Under the pieces are notes generated by a model that saw nothing but the letters and a program-made list of their open reading frames with translations, had not been told where the DNA came from and made no database searches. From Siderastrea radians (lineage: Eukaryota; Cnidaria; Anthozoa; Scleractinia; Rhizangiidae), in contig OZ024898.1 of the NCBI GenBank assembly GCA_964017195.1, positions 7,815,294 to 7,879,293 of the forward strand: a stretch of DNA of 64,000 nucleotides, in the 5' to 3' direction. Made by a program: the position numbers and the translations under genes. Numbering within the stretch: the first letter of the stretch is position 1; every line of letters starts with the position of its first letter. Below are positions 1 to 12,036 of this stretch, piece by piece.

Positions 1-193
1 ATTTGGTCCAGGCCACGGGGAAAGTACTCAATTGAGTTCAAACCGGAAACGAGGGCCCTCGCCCCCGGTAGTGGCGGGGGCGCTCCACGCCGCGAGGTGT
101 GATAACAATTTGACACTAATTTTTACCCCTAGTATATGATACCCCTTCCCCCTTCCATAAACCTAGAGCAAAAATCTCATCTTTTTATGCCTA

Positions 194-303
194 GCCTGTG
201 TAGCAACCGTTTCCGTAGTACAGCGCTTTCCGCAGGTTTGCCAAAAACCGAAAAATGCCTCAAACGGGCGAAAAAACCTACGGAAAAGCTTGCTACGCAG
301 GCT
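194..303. mobile_element. Short relative of the GCGTAGC foldback family
   Basis: GTGTAGCAACCGTTTCCGTA at the left and TACGGAAAAGCTTGCTACGC at the right, with AAAAATGCCTCAAACGGGCG shared with the 21361 element. Confidence 0.55.
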
Positions 304-557
304 AAGATAAACCAAGAAAATTTGATCGAAGGTGGCTTTTAGTTACTCAAAAGCTTCAACCTTTTTGCATTGTAATTTCAGCCAAAATATTGCTCGTTCA
401 GTATTTAGATTTAGTGGCTTTTTATTTCAGTTTTAAAGGTGAATTTTGGCGCCCCTTTAAAATACTAAAATAAGAGATTTCACAAACCTTCCGTATGTTA
501 CAAGTACAAAAAAGGAACACCTTTTGGGCAGAGCCTGCCTGTTAACCCTACTATCAA

Positions 558-560
<3 letters not shown>

Positions 561-604
<44 letters not shown>

Positions 605-728
605 TTTTTACTCTAAGGCTCACAGGTTACGCTATGCGCCCTGTGTAGCTAGTTTAGCCTTTACCATACAGTCGTGAAATCTGCTATAATAATAATAATA
701 ATAGTAGTAATAATAATAATAATAATAA
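561..728 (+). repeat. TAA microsatellites
   Basis: (TAA)n at 561-601 and 686-728 around a short non-repeat stretch (604-680) just before the LINE fragment. Confidence 0.9.
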
Positions 729-764
729 GTAATGATGATAATAGGATCACGATGACCTAATTTC

Positions 765-1061
765 TTGATACAAGACAGAAAGCAAGGGCAATGCCACATA
801 ATTGACATAGCTGTACCTGGGGAAAATCAGGTTGTGGAGAAAGAGAAAGTGGAGAAATATCAAGAACTCAGGAGAGAACTGGCTAGACTTTGGAGCGTTA
901 AAGTGGCTGCCACCCCAGTAGCGATAGTTACCCTGGGTGTGGTGTCAAAGAACTTGCAAGAGTATGTATGGAAGATTAAAGTGACTGTAAGAACAGAACT
1001 ATTGCAAAAAGCAACACTACTGGGATCAGCCAGGATAAAAGGAAAATCCCTTGAAGCCTAA
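765..1061 (+). pseudogene. 3' end of a LINE reverse-transcriptase ORF, truncated
   Basis: The frame reads CHIIDIAVPGENQVVEKEKV, EKYQELRRELARLW and ELLQKATLLGSARI. This is the stereotyped C-terminal tail found after the RT domain in many cnidarian non-LTR retrotransposons. There is no RT core upstream, only TAA microsatellite, so this is a 5'-truncated copy. It is followed by a noncoding stretch with the TTCCAAATTCCAATTCGA motif shared with SINE tails in this window, then an ATTT-rich end near 1210. Confidence 0.7.
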
Positions 1062-3489
1062 GGCCACAGGCAGTGGCTTACCCTCTTGTGACTTATTACC
1101 AGAGACCATCTAAACTGTTGGAATTTCCAAATTCCAATTCGATCCGGAACCCGAGGGCCACAGGTTTGTCAGTCCCAGACTGTTGTGTGTCACCCTCGTT
1201 AAACAAAGTTGATTTATTTATTTATTTGTAAGACATTGATGACGATGATAATAATAAGCCCCAGGGAAAAGGGGGGAGAAAGGGTGATCTTTACTGCTTC
1301 CCAGCAGGTATACCCTTTTATCCCCATTTCCCACCAATAAATATATTCTTTGGAATCTCTGGCTTCTCTGCACACAAGCATTTGCAAAATATTGTGCATT
1401 TATTTTCATAATAAATAAATAACTAAATAAATAACTGTTTATTGATCACCATTGCAGTTAAAAAACTGAATTACAGGGATAAAATACATGATTTAAAAAT
1501 TAGCACTACTATCATAATTAACACTACCATTCCTGTCAACTGCCTTTCTTTCTCCCAGTTCCCACTCCCCCCCCCCCCTTTTCCCTGGATTCCTCCAGCC
1601 TGTTTCCCAACTCTCCCCCAGAAACTACTCTCAAGGTAGCTGCATGTATTTGTTTTCTTTATTCAGTGTTTGCCATTTTCTAGACAAAAACTATTTTTAA
1701 TATATTAAACTGACTTCTTCACTTTCATAACTATGTAACATTCAGTCAATGTTTCTATAATAGCAAGTTTCGAAAGAAACAAACCTCCAGATTTTACATC
1801 CTTTAACTATCACTAGTTTTGGGCTTCTAGAAAGTATACCATCCACATTGACTGACCAATCAAATGTTAATAAAAATTTACGGGAACAAGTCTCAAAATA
1901 TATAACACATTTTTTAATACATTTTTTTCAATGAAATTTGAAGAGATCAGGGGAGTTTCCTTTGTAGTCTAAAGTTTCTTTGGAAACCTGCTAATAGTGG
2001 AATGAAGCATGTACATTTCCTTTCTCACTGAATCAAAAAGTAATGATGCATAATTTTAAGGTCATTGCTCTTGAGAACATTGAAGGATCACTCCTTTGAA
2101 GATTACCTAAACACTGTCAAATTTTATTGCAACTTTCAGAGTAAGCACTTACAGAGGGTCGCTACTTTGAACCTGAACTTTGTAACATGAACCATGATAA
2201 CTTAAACTATTAGAAAACAACATCCTCATAAACCCCAATAACTGTTAGAAAACAAACGTCCCGCATGTTTAGCTTTTAGTGTCATTCCCTCGTGCACCCA
2301 ACAGACTTAATTCCAATAATTTGATATTTAGCTTTGGCAGATGTCACACAAAGATGGTTTAACTTTACATGGAAAATTGTTTTGTTTGTTCTGAATGCTC
2401 TCTTCTGTTTAAATTTCACACACGTCTGGCTTCTAATGTCATGTTCATAGAGCTCCCCCTTTCTTAACCAGCTTCTTTGTCCTACAAACCAGTCATCGAC
2501 CAACATACCATGAAAAACAGAAACTGAAAAAGTGGATTGAAATTATTGAGATTTACCAATCGCAGCTAACTAACAAGACCTAAATATTTACCCCACTGAG
2601 CTAGAGATCTGTGTTTTCTAGCTGTGACATTTCTTTGACTGACATCGAGAAAACTCAACTTGAAGTAAATTAGATGTAGAAAGCTGGTAGGACAATGACT
2701 TGTAAAGGTTTTGATTAAATCTTGTTCGTGGTCTTGAGTTGTTTGAAAAAGATGATGGTAGTACCATGTGAGGTGAGAAGTGAATTTTTTTTGTGGCAAA
2801 ATGCAGCAAATCCAACCATTTCAAGCCAATGGTTGGTTACAATTTACACGAGCAAACCTGTTGATCCATAGTTTGTGCAAATGGGAACAGAAATCTCCAA
2901 ATGAAAATTCTGCTGGAGAAATTTCACATTTCATAATTTACTCCCAAATCTACTCTGTTAACCTCGAAAGAAGTAAATGGCCACACACAAACATCAAATA
3001 AGCCCTAGAGCTCGTAGGAAAAAGAAAATGGAAAAATGGGGGCCATTTGAAAATCCAAGAATATTCCCAGAATGTTGTCTATATTGGGACTGATTGAGTA
3101 GATTTTCAGTTACGGCTGTTGCATTTGCTGATGGAAGCCCATTAAAACCGTGGTTTCTTGCAAGAGCTGTGAATGATTGATCAGTTCTGGGTGAAAGCCC
3201 TTTGATTACTTAATGTAAGAACACGTATCAGTAATCTGTAGTTTCTTCTGGTTATAAAATCTTGTGAGTTATTGGTTACAATCAACATAACCTGTGACAG
3301 CAGACACTATTGTAGTGAAATGAGATCTGTAAATAGGTCTCCTACAAGTAATGTAAAAAAAAATGTAAGTAGGTCTCCTCTCGCAGACTACACTCAAGAT
3401 TTGAGAAATACTCTTGGCATTCATTGTTTACAATACAACTGTCAAACTTTTGTTGGTACTGTAATAACATGAACAAACAGGAAAATTAA
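1062..3489. other. Spacer without a recognised gene
   Basis: AT-rich. It holds the LINE/SINE-type tail near 1113-1215, a C homopolymer at 1569 and unremarkable sequence to the SP-RING gene end. The short open frames at 2282-2824 (minus) match no family I know. Confidence 0.6.
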
Positions 3490-3495
3490 TTTATT
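3490..3495 (-). terminator. Candidate poly(A) signal after the SP-RING exon
   Basis: AATAAA on the minus strand sits 44 nt past the stop codon of the SP-RING exon, consistent with a very short 3' UTR. Confidence 0.45.
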
Positions 3496-3538
3496 TAGTA
3501 TGACTCTGATTGTTTACTATAATTATCTCATAAACCTT

Positions 3539-3766
3539 TCACTTTCTCCTATTTTTTCTCTTGATTGAATGTTCCAATACTGTGTTGTGTTCAAGGTCCT
3601 GTTTGGTGAGGAGTTGCCCACACACTGGGCATTTTGCTCTGCCACGCCCTCTGTTAATGTGCTGAATAATGGCATCTTGATCATAGTTATGACCACAAAT
3701 TTTACTCTTCATGGGTTTTACCATCTCCTTCAACGTTAGAGGACATTTGGTTTGCTCTGCCGGTGC
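3539..3766 (-). CDS. NSMCE2-like SP-RING (SUMO ligase) terminal exon
   Basis: NSMCE2/NSE2 is the SUMO E3 ligase of the SMC5-SMC6 complex and uses an SP-RING to recruit the E2. This exon follows an acceptor (TTCTTTTTAG) in phase 0 and reads 75 codons to a stop. It contains CPLTLKEMVKPMKSKICGHN, then YDQDAI and AKCPVCGQ. The C-P-[IL]-T, K-x-C-G-H and C-P motifs are the NSE2 signature. The second zinc site is compact (CPVC) rather than the CPQ-GC of human NSMCE2. The C-terminus is basic (KRKNRRK). No upstream NSMCE2 exon was found between here and VPS11, where a retroelement and an N gap lie. It could be a partial gene, an isolated duplicate, or an exon of a gene broken by the assembly. Confidence 0.7.
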   Translation of the reverse strand, partial: APAEQTKCPLTLKEMVKPMKSKICGHNYDQDAIIQHINRGRGRAKCPVCGQLLTKQDLEHNTVLEHSIKRKNRRK

Positions 3767-3809
3767 CTAAAAAGAAGTTAAGTGTCAGAGTGTATTTTTC
3801 TTAAAATTT

Positions 3810-3930
3810 TGGATTTACCAACTAAGTTGATAAAGTCAATTGGCCACCATAAAGAGATTGAAATTCAATCTTGAGATTCAATCTCTTTACAGCGGCTAAT
3901 TTACCTTGTCAACTCAGTTGCTAAATCCAG
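3810..3930. mobile_element. Short foldback element, GGATTTACCAACTAAGTTGA
   Basis: Two near-complementary arms of about 55 bp meet at TTGAGATTCAATC. It lies just upstream of the SP-RING exon. Confidence 0.7.
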
Positions 3931-3954
3931 AGTTTTGTGTTTTACTTCCCCACT

Positions 3955-3985
<31 letters not shown>

Positions 3986-4380
3986 CCACCTTGTTTGTAT
4001 TTTTCTTGCACTTGTAGATTGGGGCATGGTATTTTACTGTAGACATTAACAAGTTAATGATCACAGTTTAGGGTTTATCGACAAGCTCAACTGTTAGAAC
4101 CACCATATGCAATGCAATGTGTAGTTCCAGAAAATATCCATACTCCCCCCACGGAAAGTTTTTGCTTTGCACCGCCTCCCCCAAGAAATTTCAGTTTAGA
4201 TTGACACTTTGCTTCTAAAATTTTGGCTTTTAAGACCTCCGCCCCTAGGAATTTCCGATGACCTTCCATGGGGTGGGTATGGATTTTTTTACAGCACAAG
4301 ATACAATAATACAAGATACAGCACAATAAACAGCACAAGAGGAAAGCGTCACTGAATATGTGTCGCTTTTCTTTTCAGTA

Positions 4381-4790
4381 GTTACAATTTAGGATTTCAT
4401 TTAGGATTTCATTAAGTACTGCTGAATAGTTTTCACACTTTAGGATTTCACTGACAGACTCAAAAGAGAGAACCACCTTGTACAGTGCAGTAAACAGCAC
4501 CACAGTACTGCTCAGTAGCTTTCACTTGAATGGTCACACTTCATTTAAACCACCTTGTACAGCATATTAAACATAACCACAGCAAAATACTGCCTAGTAG
4601 CTTTCATTTGAATGGTCACACTTAAGGATTCCATCTACAGACTTGAAAGTTAGAACCACCTTGTACAGCATAATAAACAGCACCACAGGAAAGTACTGCT
4701 CAGTAACTTTCATTTGAATGGTCACACTTTAAGATTTCATCCACACACTCAAACGTTAGGACCACCTCGTATAGCATTAATGAATTACTA
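4381..4790 (-). repeat. Array of the CTACTGAGCAGTACTTTC repeat, minus orientation
   Basis: About four degenerate units of roughly 100 bp containing GAAAGCTACTGAGCAGTACT, GTACAAGGTGGTTCTAACTT and GTGACCATTCAAATG. The same repeat is at 7405-7790, 41575-41665 and 52140-52430. Confidence 0.8.
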
Positions 4791-5475
4791 AACAGGAGTG
4801 GGGATAAGGTAACAGAAAGTTTTCCATTGACTGGTTTTGCCTCCTTTTTACCTTGCCTCTCCTCCCCCAAAGGGGGAGACCTATTCACAAAAAGGAGGAG
4901 TGAACACTATTTGAGGATTGTAAATTTGCAGGAAAGTAGGTCTACATTGAACTTGGGTAAAATAGCAAAGCTTGAATGAATTATCCAATATTTAGCTGGT
5001 TGGTTCTTTGCTTAGAAACCCTGCTACAAGTAGATTTCCACACTCGAAAACAAGAAATGAACTGACACCAAATGGATAACATTGATAAACTCAGCTACGT
5101 AATTACAAAGGAATAGTCTGTGATATGAACTTGGTGAACTTAAAACCTGAGCCATAGTGAACTAGAAACTGCAATTGTGGCTTATTGCCTCTACTGGTAA
5201 CGGGGTTATTTTGGGGAGCGCCTCAAAATTTTTAATTCCCTTTAATCGGGATCATTGTTTCGGTTGTTTACATGTTGGTTGATGTCTTTCATCGTGTCGG
5301 GTTACGTTACAGTTAGGGTCTTATTTCAACACGTGTTTATCGGTATATTGTATTGTGCAATAGGGTACATAGTCCATTTCTTGATTCGCTCGTTCAGTAT
5401 ATGTACGTGCTGTTGTATCTAACGTAATTAGCTGCAGTGATTCGTTTTCTTTCTGTTTTCTCGTTCGCTTTTAAA

Positions 5476-6630
5476 ATGGCAGCTAAGCGTGATCGTCGAG
5501 CAATTCCTCCAGTTGATTATGTCGCCTTAGAAGCGGGGCTTTCGCCAGGTTTAAAAGGATCGAACAAGTCAGTTAAGACTGCATCGGCCGATACATCTCC
5601 TGTGCAACAGGACTGCAAGCCTTCCGTTGCGAGTTTTTTAGTTCCTCCGACATTGTTGCCTGTTCCTACTGATCCGACCGAGTCACTACGTTCTGCCTTG
5701 GAAGCTGCGAGAGCGGAACACGCGGAATTGCTTCGCACATCGGAGCTTCGCGACCTACAACGTGAGTTATCATCTTTGCAACAACAGAATGCTCGTCTCA
5801 GAGGACAACTAGAGGATCCGCCCCTTAAAGCATCGTCTTCTCTTCCTCCGTCTTTAACTGTTCAAGATATTCGTGCAATACCTGGTTTAAGTTCTCGCGT
5901 TGACACTAAGCTTCAGCAACTTGGCCTTTCTGATTCAAGCGGTTTGGAGGATTCTGCTGATGATGAGGATGGCAAGCGAAGAGATCGGGCCAAACGAGGT
6001 AAGAAGTTGCGGTCGGGAAAAACGGCCAAAATCACAAGTCGGGTGTTGCACCCTCAAGTTTGGCCGCAGAGCCACCTTAGTCTCGCGTACATTAGTAAAG
6101 AAGTTGCTTATGACAATTTGACTCTAGCTGAATTTGCTGCCGGATTCGCTTCTATCCTTCGCCTTCCTAGTTTGAGTGCCGAAGAGCGGGATGCACGTAC
6201 TGACCACTTTGCGACGCTTATGTATTTGGCTACACAATTTTCATGGCCGGCAGTTCGCAGTCTTCATGCAGCAGTGTTGTTCGAAATTGAGTGCGGTCGT
6301 TTACGTTGGGGCGATTCCTTTGCACATCTCGAAGCTCGCTTGTTACACGGACACGCCAATCAGCCGCGATCGTCGAACGCGTCAGTTTTGAGACAGAATG
6401 CTACGGTCCAGTTTTGCAAGGCATTCCAAACCGGGAAGTGTACTTTCAACAAAGATCATTATGGCCAGATCAGAAATGAACGGAAATGGGTGCAACATAT
6501 TTGCGCGAAATGTTGGCTCACAAAGCAAGAGGTGGAGCGACATCCGGAGAATTCCCCTGAGTGTCCTTTTGCTAGTTCTTCCAGCAACACTTCAACTTCT
6601 CAGACAACCCGCGGTAGTTTCGTTTCATGA
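5476..6630 (+). mobile_element. Gag-like ORF of a retroelement, possibly DIRS/tyrosine-recombinase type
   Basis: A single open frame, likely starting at ATG 5476 (AAAATGGCAGC; an upstream in-frame ATG at 5437 is weaker), encodes 384 residues. It has a heptad-rich coiled coil near residues 80-125 (ELRDLQRELSSLQQQNARL), an acidic then basic stretch (DSADDEDGKRR, RAKRGKK), and a conserved-looking central helical part. A C-terminal Cys/His cluster follows (FCKAFQTGKC, HICAKCW, HPENSPECPF). Such C-terminal knuckles occur in the first ORF of DIRS-like and related cnidarian retroelements. No reverse transcriptase is visible because the sequence runs into the N gap. It lies opposite to VPS11 and just past its last recognised exon. 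Confidence 0.5.
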
Positions 6631-6639
6631 CTCGGCACA

Positions 6640-6901
6640 GCGACTACACGCGATCCCATACAATTTGGTGATAAAGATGACTCTAATTTACATTGTACTA
6701 GTGCTTCGTTTCCAGTTTCAAGTTCCAGCGTCGAGTCAACTGTTTCGTTTCCAGCCTCAGATAGTGACGCCTGTGAACATGGTCAGGACACAGCGATTAC
6801 ACGTGATCCTGTAAATTCTGGGGATCAACGTCATGATTCTTATTTAAATTGTACTAGTTTCGTGTTACCAGTTTCAAGTTCTAGCGTCGAGTCGAGTGTT
6901 C
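6640..6901 (+). repeat. Tandem repeat (unit about 156 bp) after the gag-like ORF, cut by the gap
   Basis: CAGTTTCAAGTTC followed by AGCGTCGAGTC recurs at 6713 and 6869 with similar flanks (ACAGCG-TACACG-GATCC). The frame of the preceding ORF stays open after its TGA into this serine-rich repeat and on into the Ns. Confidence 0.6.
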
Positions 6902-7101
6902 NNNNNNNNNNNNNNNNNNNNNNNNNNNNNNNNNNNNNNNNNNNNNNNNNNNNNNNNNNNNNNNNNNNNNNNNNNNNNNNNNNNNNNNNNNNNNNNNNNN
7001 NNNNNNNNNNNNNNNNNNNNNNNNNNNNNNNNNNNNNNNNNNNNNNNNNNNNNNNNNNNNNNNNNNNNNNNNNNNNNNNNNNNNNNNNNNNNNNNNNNNN
7101 N
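6902..7101. other. Scaffold gap, 200 N
   Basis: Exactly 200 N, the same length as the gap at 60637, so a fixed-size placeholder of unknown true length. The missing VPS11 terminal exon and the rest of the retroelement may be here. Confidence 0.97.
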
Positions 7102-7280
7102 AAGTATTTGAGGTGATAACCAAAATGATTATAAATTGTCTTGACTATTGTGGTCGGTGATTGCAGTTGTTTGAGACGGAAATTCCTTCCACGGGGTTTA
7201 CTGTGGAATCTCACAGCACGGCTAGCTACTACCACCACTACCCACCCACTCACCCACCCTGGCGTGACGTCTTGTCTCAC

Positions 7281-10200
7281 CTGGTGGTGGAACTGCTCAT
7301 GCAGATCTTTAGCTTGCTCCTGCTGTCGTATGATGTCAAGCACTTTCCTGTAAAAAGAATAAAAACAAGTTGGTTGCAACGTTTGACTCTCTGGATGAAA
7401 TCCTAAAGTGTGACCATTCAAATGAAAGCTACTGAGCAGTACTTTCCTGTGGTGCTGTTTATTATGCTGTACAAGGTGGTTTCAATTTTGAGTCTGCGGA
7501 TGAAATCCCAAAGTGTTACTATTCAAATGAAAGCTACTGAGCAGTACTTTCCTGTGGTACTGTTTATTATGCTATAGAAGGGGGTTTTAACTTTTGAGTC
7601 TGCGGATGAAATCCCAAAGTGTGACCATCCAAATGAAAGCTACTGAGCAGTACTTTCCTGTATGCTGTGCAAGGTGGTTCTAACTTTTGAGTCTGTGAAA
7701 GGAATCCTAAAGTGTGACCACTGAAATGAAAGCTATTGTGACCATTCAAATGAGAGCTGATGAGCAGGACTTTCCTGTCAGTTCGTTCAAAGCTCGCCAC
7801 CGTCTTCACCAACAGTACAAAATATACTTGTACCTGTTTTCAGGTGCACATATCGGACACTCATTGTCATTTTCTGCATAACCTTCGAAGCAACTGAAAA
7901 ATCAGAAAGGCAACAATATTAGCTCCTAAGGCCTGGTTTACATGGTCCACAAACAAACGCAAGATCACGTGACAAAGAATCTTGCTCACGTGAAAAGACA
8001 TAGTAAAATTGGTGCTGTCACGTGACAAAGTTGGTGTGACGGGAAACAATGTGCATGTTATCACGTGCTACGGGATGTTCACGTATCAAAAGTGGTTTTA
8101 TCAAGTGAAATCTGATCTGATTACTTAAAAAACTTCGGTTTGACAGCAGTGTTGTCAAGTAGCAAACATGGGGTTCACTTGGCAAACATGACGTCACAAG
8201 GTGCAACGTATTGTACTTACATTTGGTGAAACGAATGTTGGCAAAGGAAATGGACTGCAGGAAGGTCTAGTGGGCGGGAACATAAGCTGCACTTCGCACC
8301 TTGAAATATTTTCGCGCTGAAAAATAAAACGGCGTCATAAGTTTTTGAGACTTACGATATTATCATATCGAACGAGGTATTCCTCTCAGTGACTTGGTGT
8401 TAACAACCCCCCCCGGGGGGGGCACTTAAGGGAAGTTTGGGTGGGGGTGTGCCACCGAGGCCTTCAAACCCTGACCCTGTTGAAGACAAAATCCGTTCAT
8501 TTCGCAACCCTGTTTAAGACAAGAGACCGTTATATTTTGCTTGTGTTCTGCGTTTTTTCGTCTGCTTTGTTTTTCATTTCCCATAGAGAAAGTATTCTGT
8601 TTTTATAAATTTTCTCCCAGTGGTGTTGCACACGTAGTTACGCCCTTTGGCCTCTCCTTGGAACACCAACCAGCAGCTATGTGGCCTCTGTCTATGGACA
8701 GCCACACTCACTAAGTTACAGGTTACGTTAACGTTAAAATGCTTACTAAGTTTACTGGAGCAACAAGTATGAGCTGCCAAGTCAAAGACTAAAAACCTTG
8801 AACAGTAGAAAGCCATTGTCACTATTTTCACATCTCCGCTGAGACGACCAACGACGACAACGATTGCACGCCAGAACGAAGGAAAACATCCCCCCCCAAC
8901 GCATTCAAAATTGTTAAACTTGCTGGAGTCTTATAGCTAAACTGCGTCCAATAATTGCTTTTCTCTGGGTTTTCATCTGGTACCTCCCATTTTTCTCTTT
9001 TATTTAAAGTGGTACTATGATCAAAAAATCACTTTCATTTTTTCTTCGGATTTCGAAACTATGTTTGTTGAACACTCCCCAAGCGAAATTATAAGCCTTG
9101 ATTTTGAGAAGAAGACCGTTAATTTAAACTGCAGTTTTCCGTTTTAATGGTCCGCCATTATTACACCAGAAAGGATACAATGACGTCATTCACTCAAGAG
9201 CTGTAGAATATAGTGTGTGAACGCGGCTTACAAATTATGCAAAACACGAGTTTGAGAGTGTGAAAGCTCAAAACTCCCGTGCTGCATACTAAATAAGGCA
9301 ATTTCACACACACTGCATTCTAAAGCTCGTGAGGGAATGATGTCATTCTGTCCTTTCTGGTGTAATAATGGCGGACTATTAAATCGGAAAATTGCAGTTT
9401 AAATAAACAGTCTTCTTGTCGAAATTAAGGCTTAAAATTTCGCTTGGGGAGTGTTTAGTAAACAAAGTTTCGAAATCCGAAGAAAAAATAAAAGTGATTT
9501 TTTGATCGTAGTACCACTTTAACTATTTTCCTCTAACATTGTAAGTACTAGTTTTGAGTTATTCACCACGATTAGCTTTATAGCTATTCTGAGTAACTAT
9601 CAAGTAATGTTCTCAGTGTTATCATTCTGTAAACAAAGTACTTAACGGTAGGAAATTGTTGTTGTTGTTGCTAGAGGGCCTCACCTTGTCTTCAGCTCTT
9701 TAATCTCTTTTCGCATTTTTTCAGTTTCCTCTCGATACTGACGAATATAACGCTCGTCCTGAAAAAAAAGTCGATCGACATATAATTTGGTATTTAAAAA
9801 GCCAGTCTCTTTTAATAGAAGGTATGCTGTGACAAACTACACGGGCAACACTCCTTCACTGCACAAGTACAAACTAAAGAGCTATCACACATTTTCTTTT
9901 TTCCCGAAGTCCGAATATCGTTGCCACAGAGATCAGTTTTCAAAATTCCTTGACTTTTCCCAAATAAAACATAAATTTCCCTGACCAAATTCACAATTCC
10001 CAGATAGTAGCGGCCTCCAATCACGTGCACCCCTTTTACTTAGACGGTACCATATTACTCATGCAGCAAAACAAGAATCGCCGGTTATAAGGTTTATAGT
10101 TTTACAATACTTCGGAATGCTACACAAAATGCTAATGCTAAATTAATATCAAGAGCAAATGGCGGGATAGACGCAAGGGAAAACTAAATTCTGATTCAAA

Positions 10201-11034
10201 GGCTACTCTCCTCTTTCAGCCTTTGCTAGGAAACAAAACAACGCTATTTAAATTTCAATTTTCCATGACTTCTCTTCAAAATATCAATTTTCCTTGACTA
10301 GCTATACAATTCCCTGACTTTTCCTAACCTTGAAGGATTGAGGGAGTTTTGCTCTCCCTGTATATTTCCTGACCTACAAAAAACTCTGCTGATGCAGCAG
10401 CGATTTAACTGGTTTCCTAACAATTCGCTGGCTCTTATTCAGCTTGTGAACACAGACACCTGTCATCGCTCTTAGTCACTGGTGACCTGGGCTCAGTCTC
10501 CAGCCGTGAGTGTCTCGATGCGCCCGCGATTCTCGCTACCTTCACGGCTGGGCGCACGGGTTTGGTTGCATGTCCGTGACGTCATTACAATTTTAAAAAT
10601 TATGCAGACAATCCAAACTTCATTTGCTTAAATTTTATCTGGTTTTTTGTATCGTCTTGAAAAAAAGCGAAATGCGAAAAGTATGCCTGAAACGTCCTCC
10701 TAAAAGTGTGAAATTTCAAGAGAAAGACGAAGTCCCGCTAAATTATGTCGCGCATTCTGCCCCGCAAACTTCAGGGGGCTTGTCTCTGATTGGTCAGTCT
10801 AAACAATAACCAAACCCGTGCGCCAAGCCTTGAAGGTGGCGAGAATTGCGGGCGCATCGAGACACTCACGGCTGGAGACTGAGCCTACTGGTGACCCGGA
10901 GCAATGAGAGGCAGGCTACTACTCATTTATACACCGGCGGAGAAAACACCAGGGTGGACAAAGGCACCGTGGAAGAAAGTGTCTTGCCTAAGCACACAAG
11001 AGCAATTTTCACAACTGTGATTAAATATAGAGTT

Positions 11035-11105
<71 letters not shown>

Positions 11106-11988
11106 CATCACTAGTAGTAATCGCAGATTAGTGGAGTGCGTTCGACTGCAACCTTTGTCGACACCGAAATTAGGGAAGGAAAGAGTCTCCTCAGCCTTTT
11201 GATCTTTCTCAACCCTTCCCCTGGTGTTATTTTTCAGGCGGACATACTTAGTTACATGACCGCTTGTATGTACTCATCGAAAGTTTCACATGTAAATACA
11301 GAATTAAACTGAAAGGTTACAAGTACCGTTGAACTCTTTACCTTTGATAACCTCCAAAAATATTCGCGCAATGGTCCTCTCAACCTCTTTTAGTTCGCGG
11401 CTTCGTTGATAAACGTCGATTTCCGAAATAAGCAGACAACGCGATTTCTAAATTTAAAAGTGGCAGCATGGACATTACACAAAACTTCGAGAGTAACTCG
11501 CCAAGGCATTGTTCGAGAGAGAAATGATTTAAGTATCAAGTAAATTTAAATAGCGTGTTTCTTTCACGGACATATAAATTTGAATGTTGTATGCCGAGTG
11601 GTTCTTCATCGAAGGCGAGAAGGTTAGAATGCCAACTGAACGGCGAACTGCAGGTTGACATATGTACCAAGGAGTCGTGCATACTTCTCTAAGACTTCGA
11701 TCAAGGATTTACAATAACTCCTTTGCTTTGGTTGCTTTTTCGAGCCTGGAACTTCCCTCGTTCGAAACAAGCTTCCTCGCAACAAAGACGCCTTTGGATG
11801 TGAAAGCGAGGTCATTTGGTTCCATGAAAGCGAGTCAAAGTATGCACCAGTTCCCGGCGGAGGTTATGCCCCTGCAAAAATCTTCGGGGGGGGGGGGGGC
11901 TAAATTGGTGTCCGTCCATCCACTATAGAGAAAATCTCGATTTCACTCCGGCCGGGATTAGGGTTGCGTTCTCCTACCGTCGAACGCA

Positions 11989-12036
<48 letters not shown>

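Noticed and set aside
2282..2824. Minus-strand open frames as possible VPS11 or NSMCE2 exons
   Set aside because: No similarity to the missing VPS11 C-terminus or to NSMCE2, and they lie beyond the stop and poly(A) signal of the SP-RING exon.
7102..7280. Continuation of VPS11 exon 35 past the donor (VRQDVTPGW)
   Set aside because: The exon has a clean CAG-GTGAGA donor in phase 0. The sequence after it does not match the VPS11 C-terminus and is low in complexity.
11037..11202. Isoleucine-rich open frames on both strands
   Set aside because: Translated ATT microsatellite.
11350..11447. Minus-strand open stretch with a coiled-coil, SNARE-like look (EIDVYQRSRELKEVERTIAR)
   Set aside because: It lies in a VPS11 intron. 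Joining exon 31 directly to exon 32 gives the exact length of human VPS11, and the only good donor here would break the frame.
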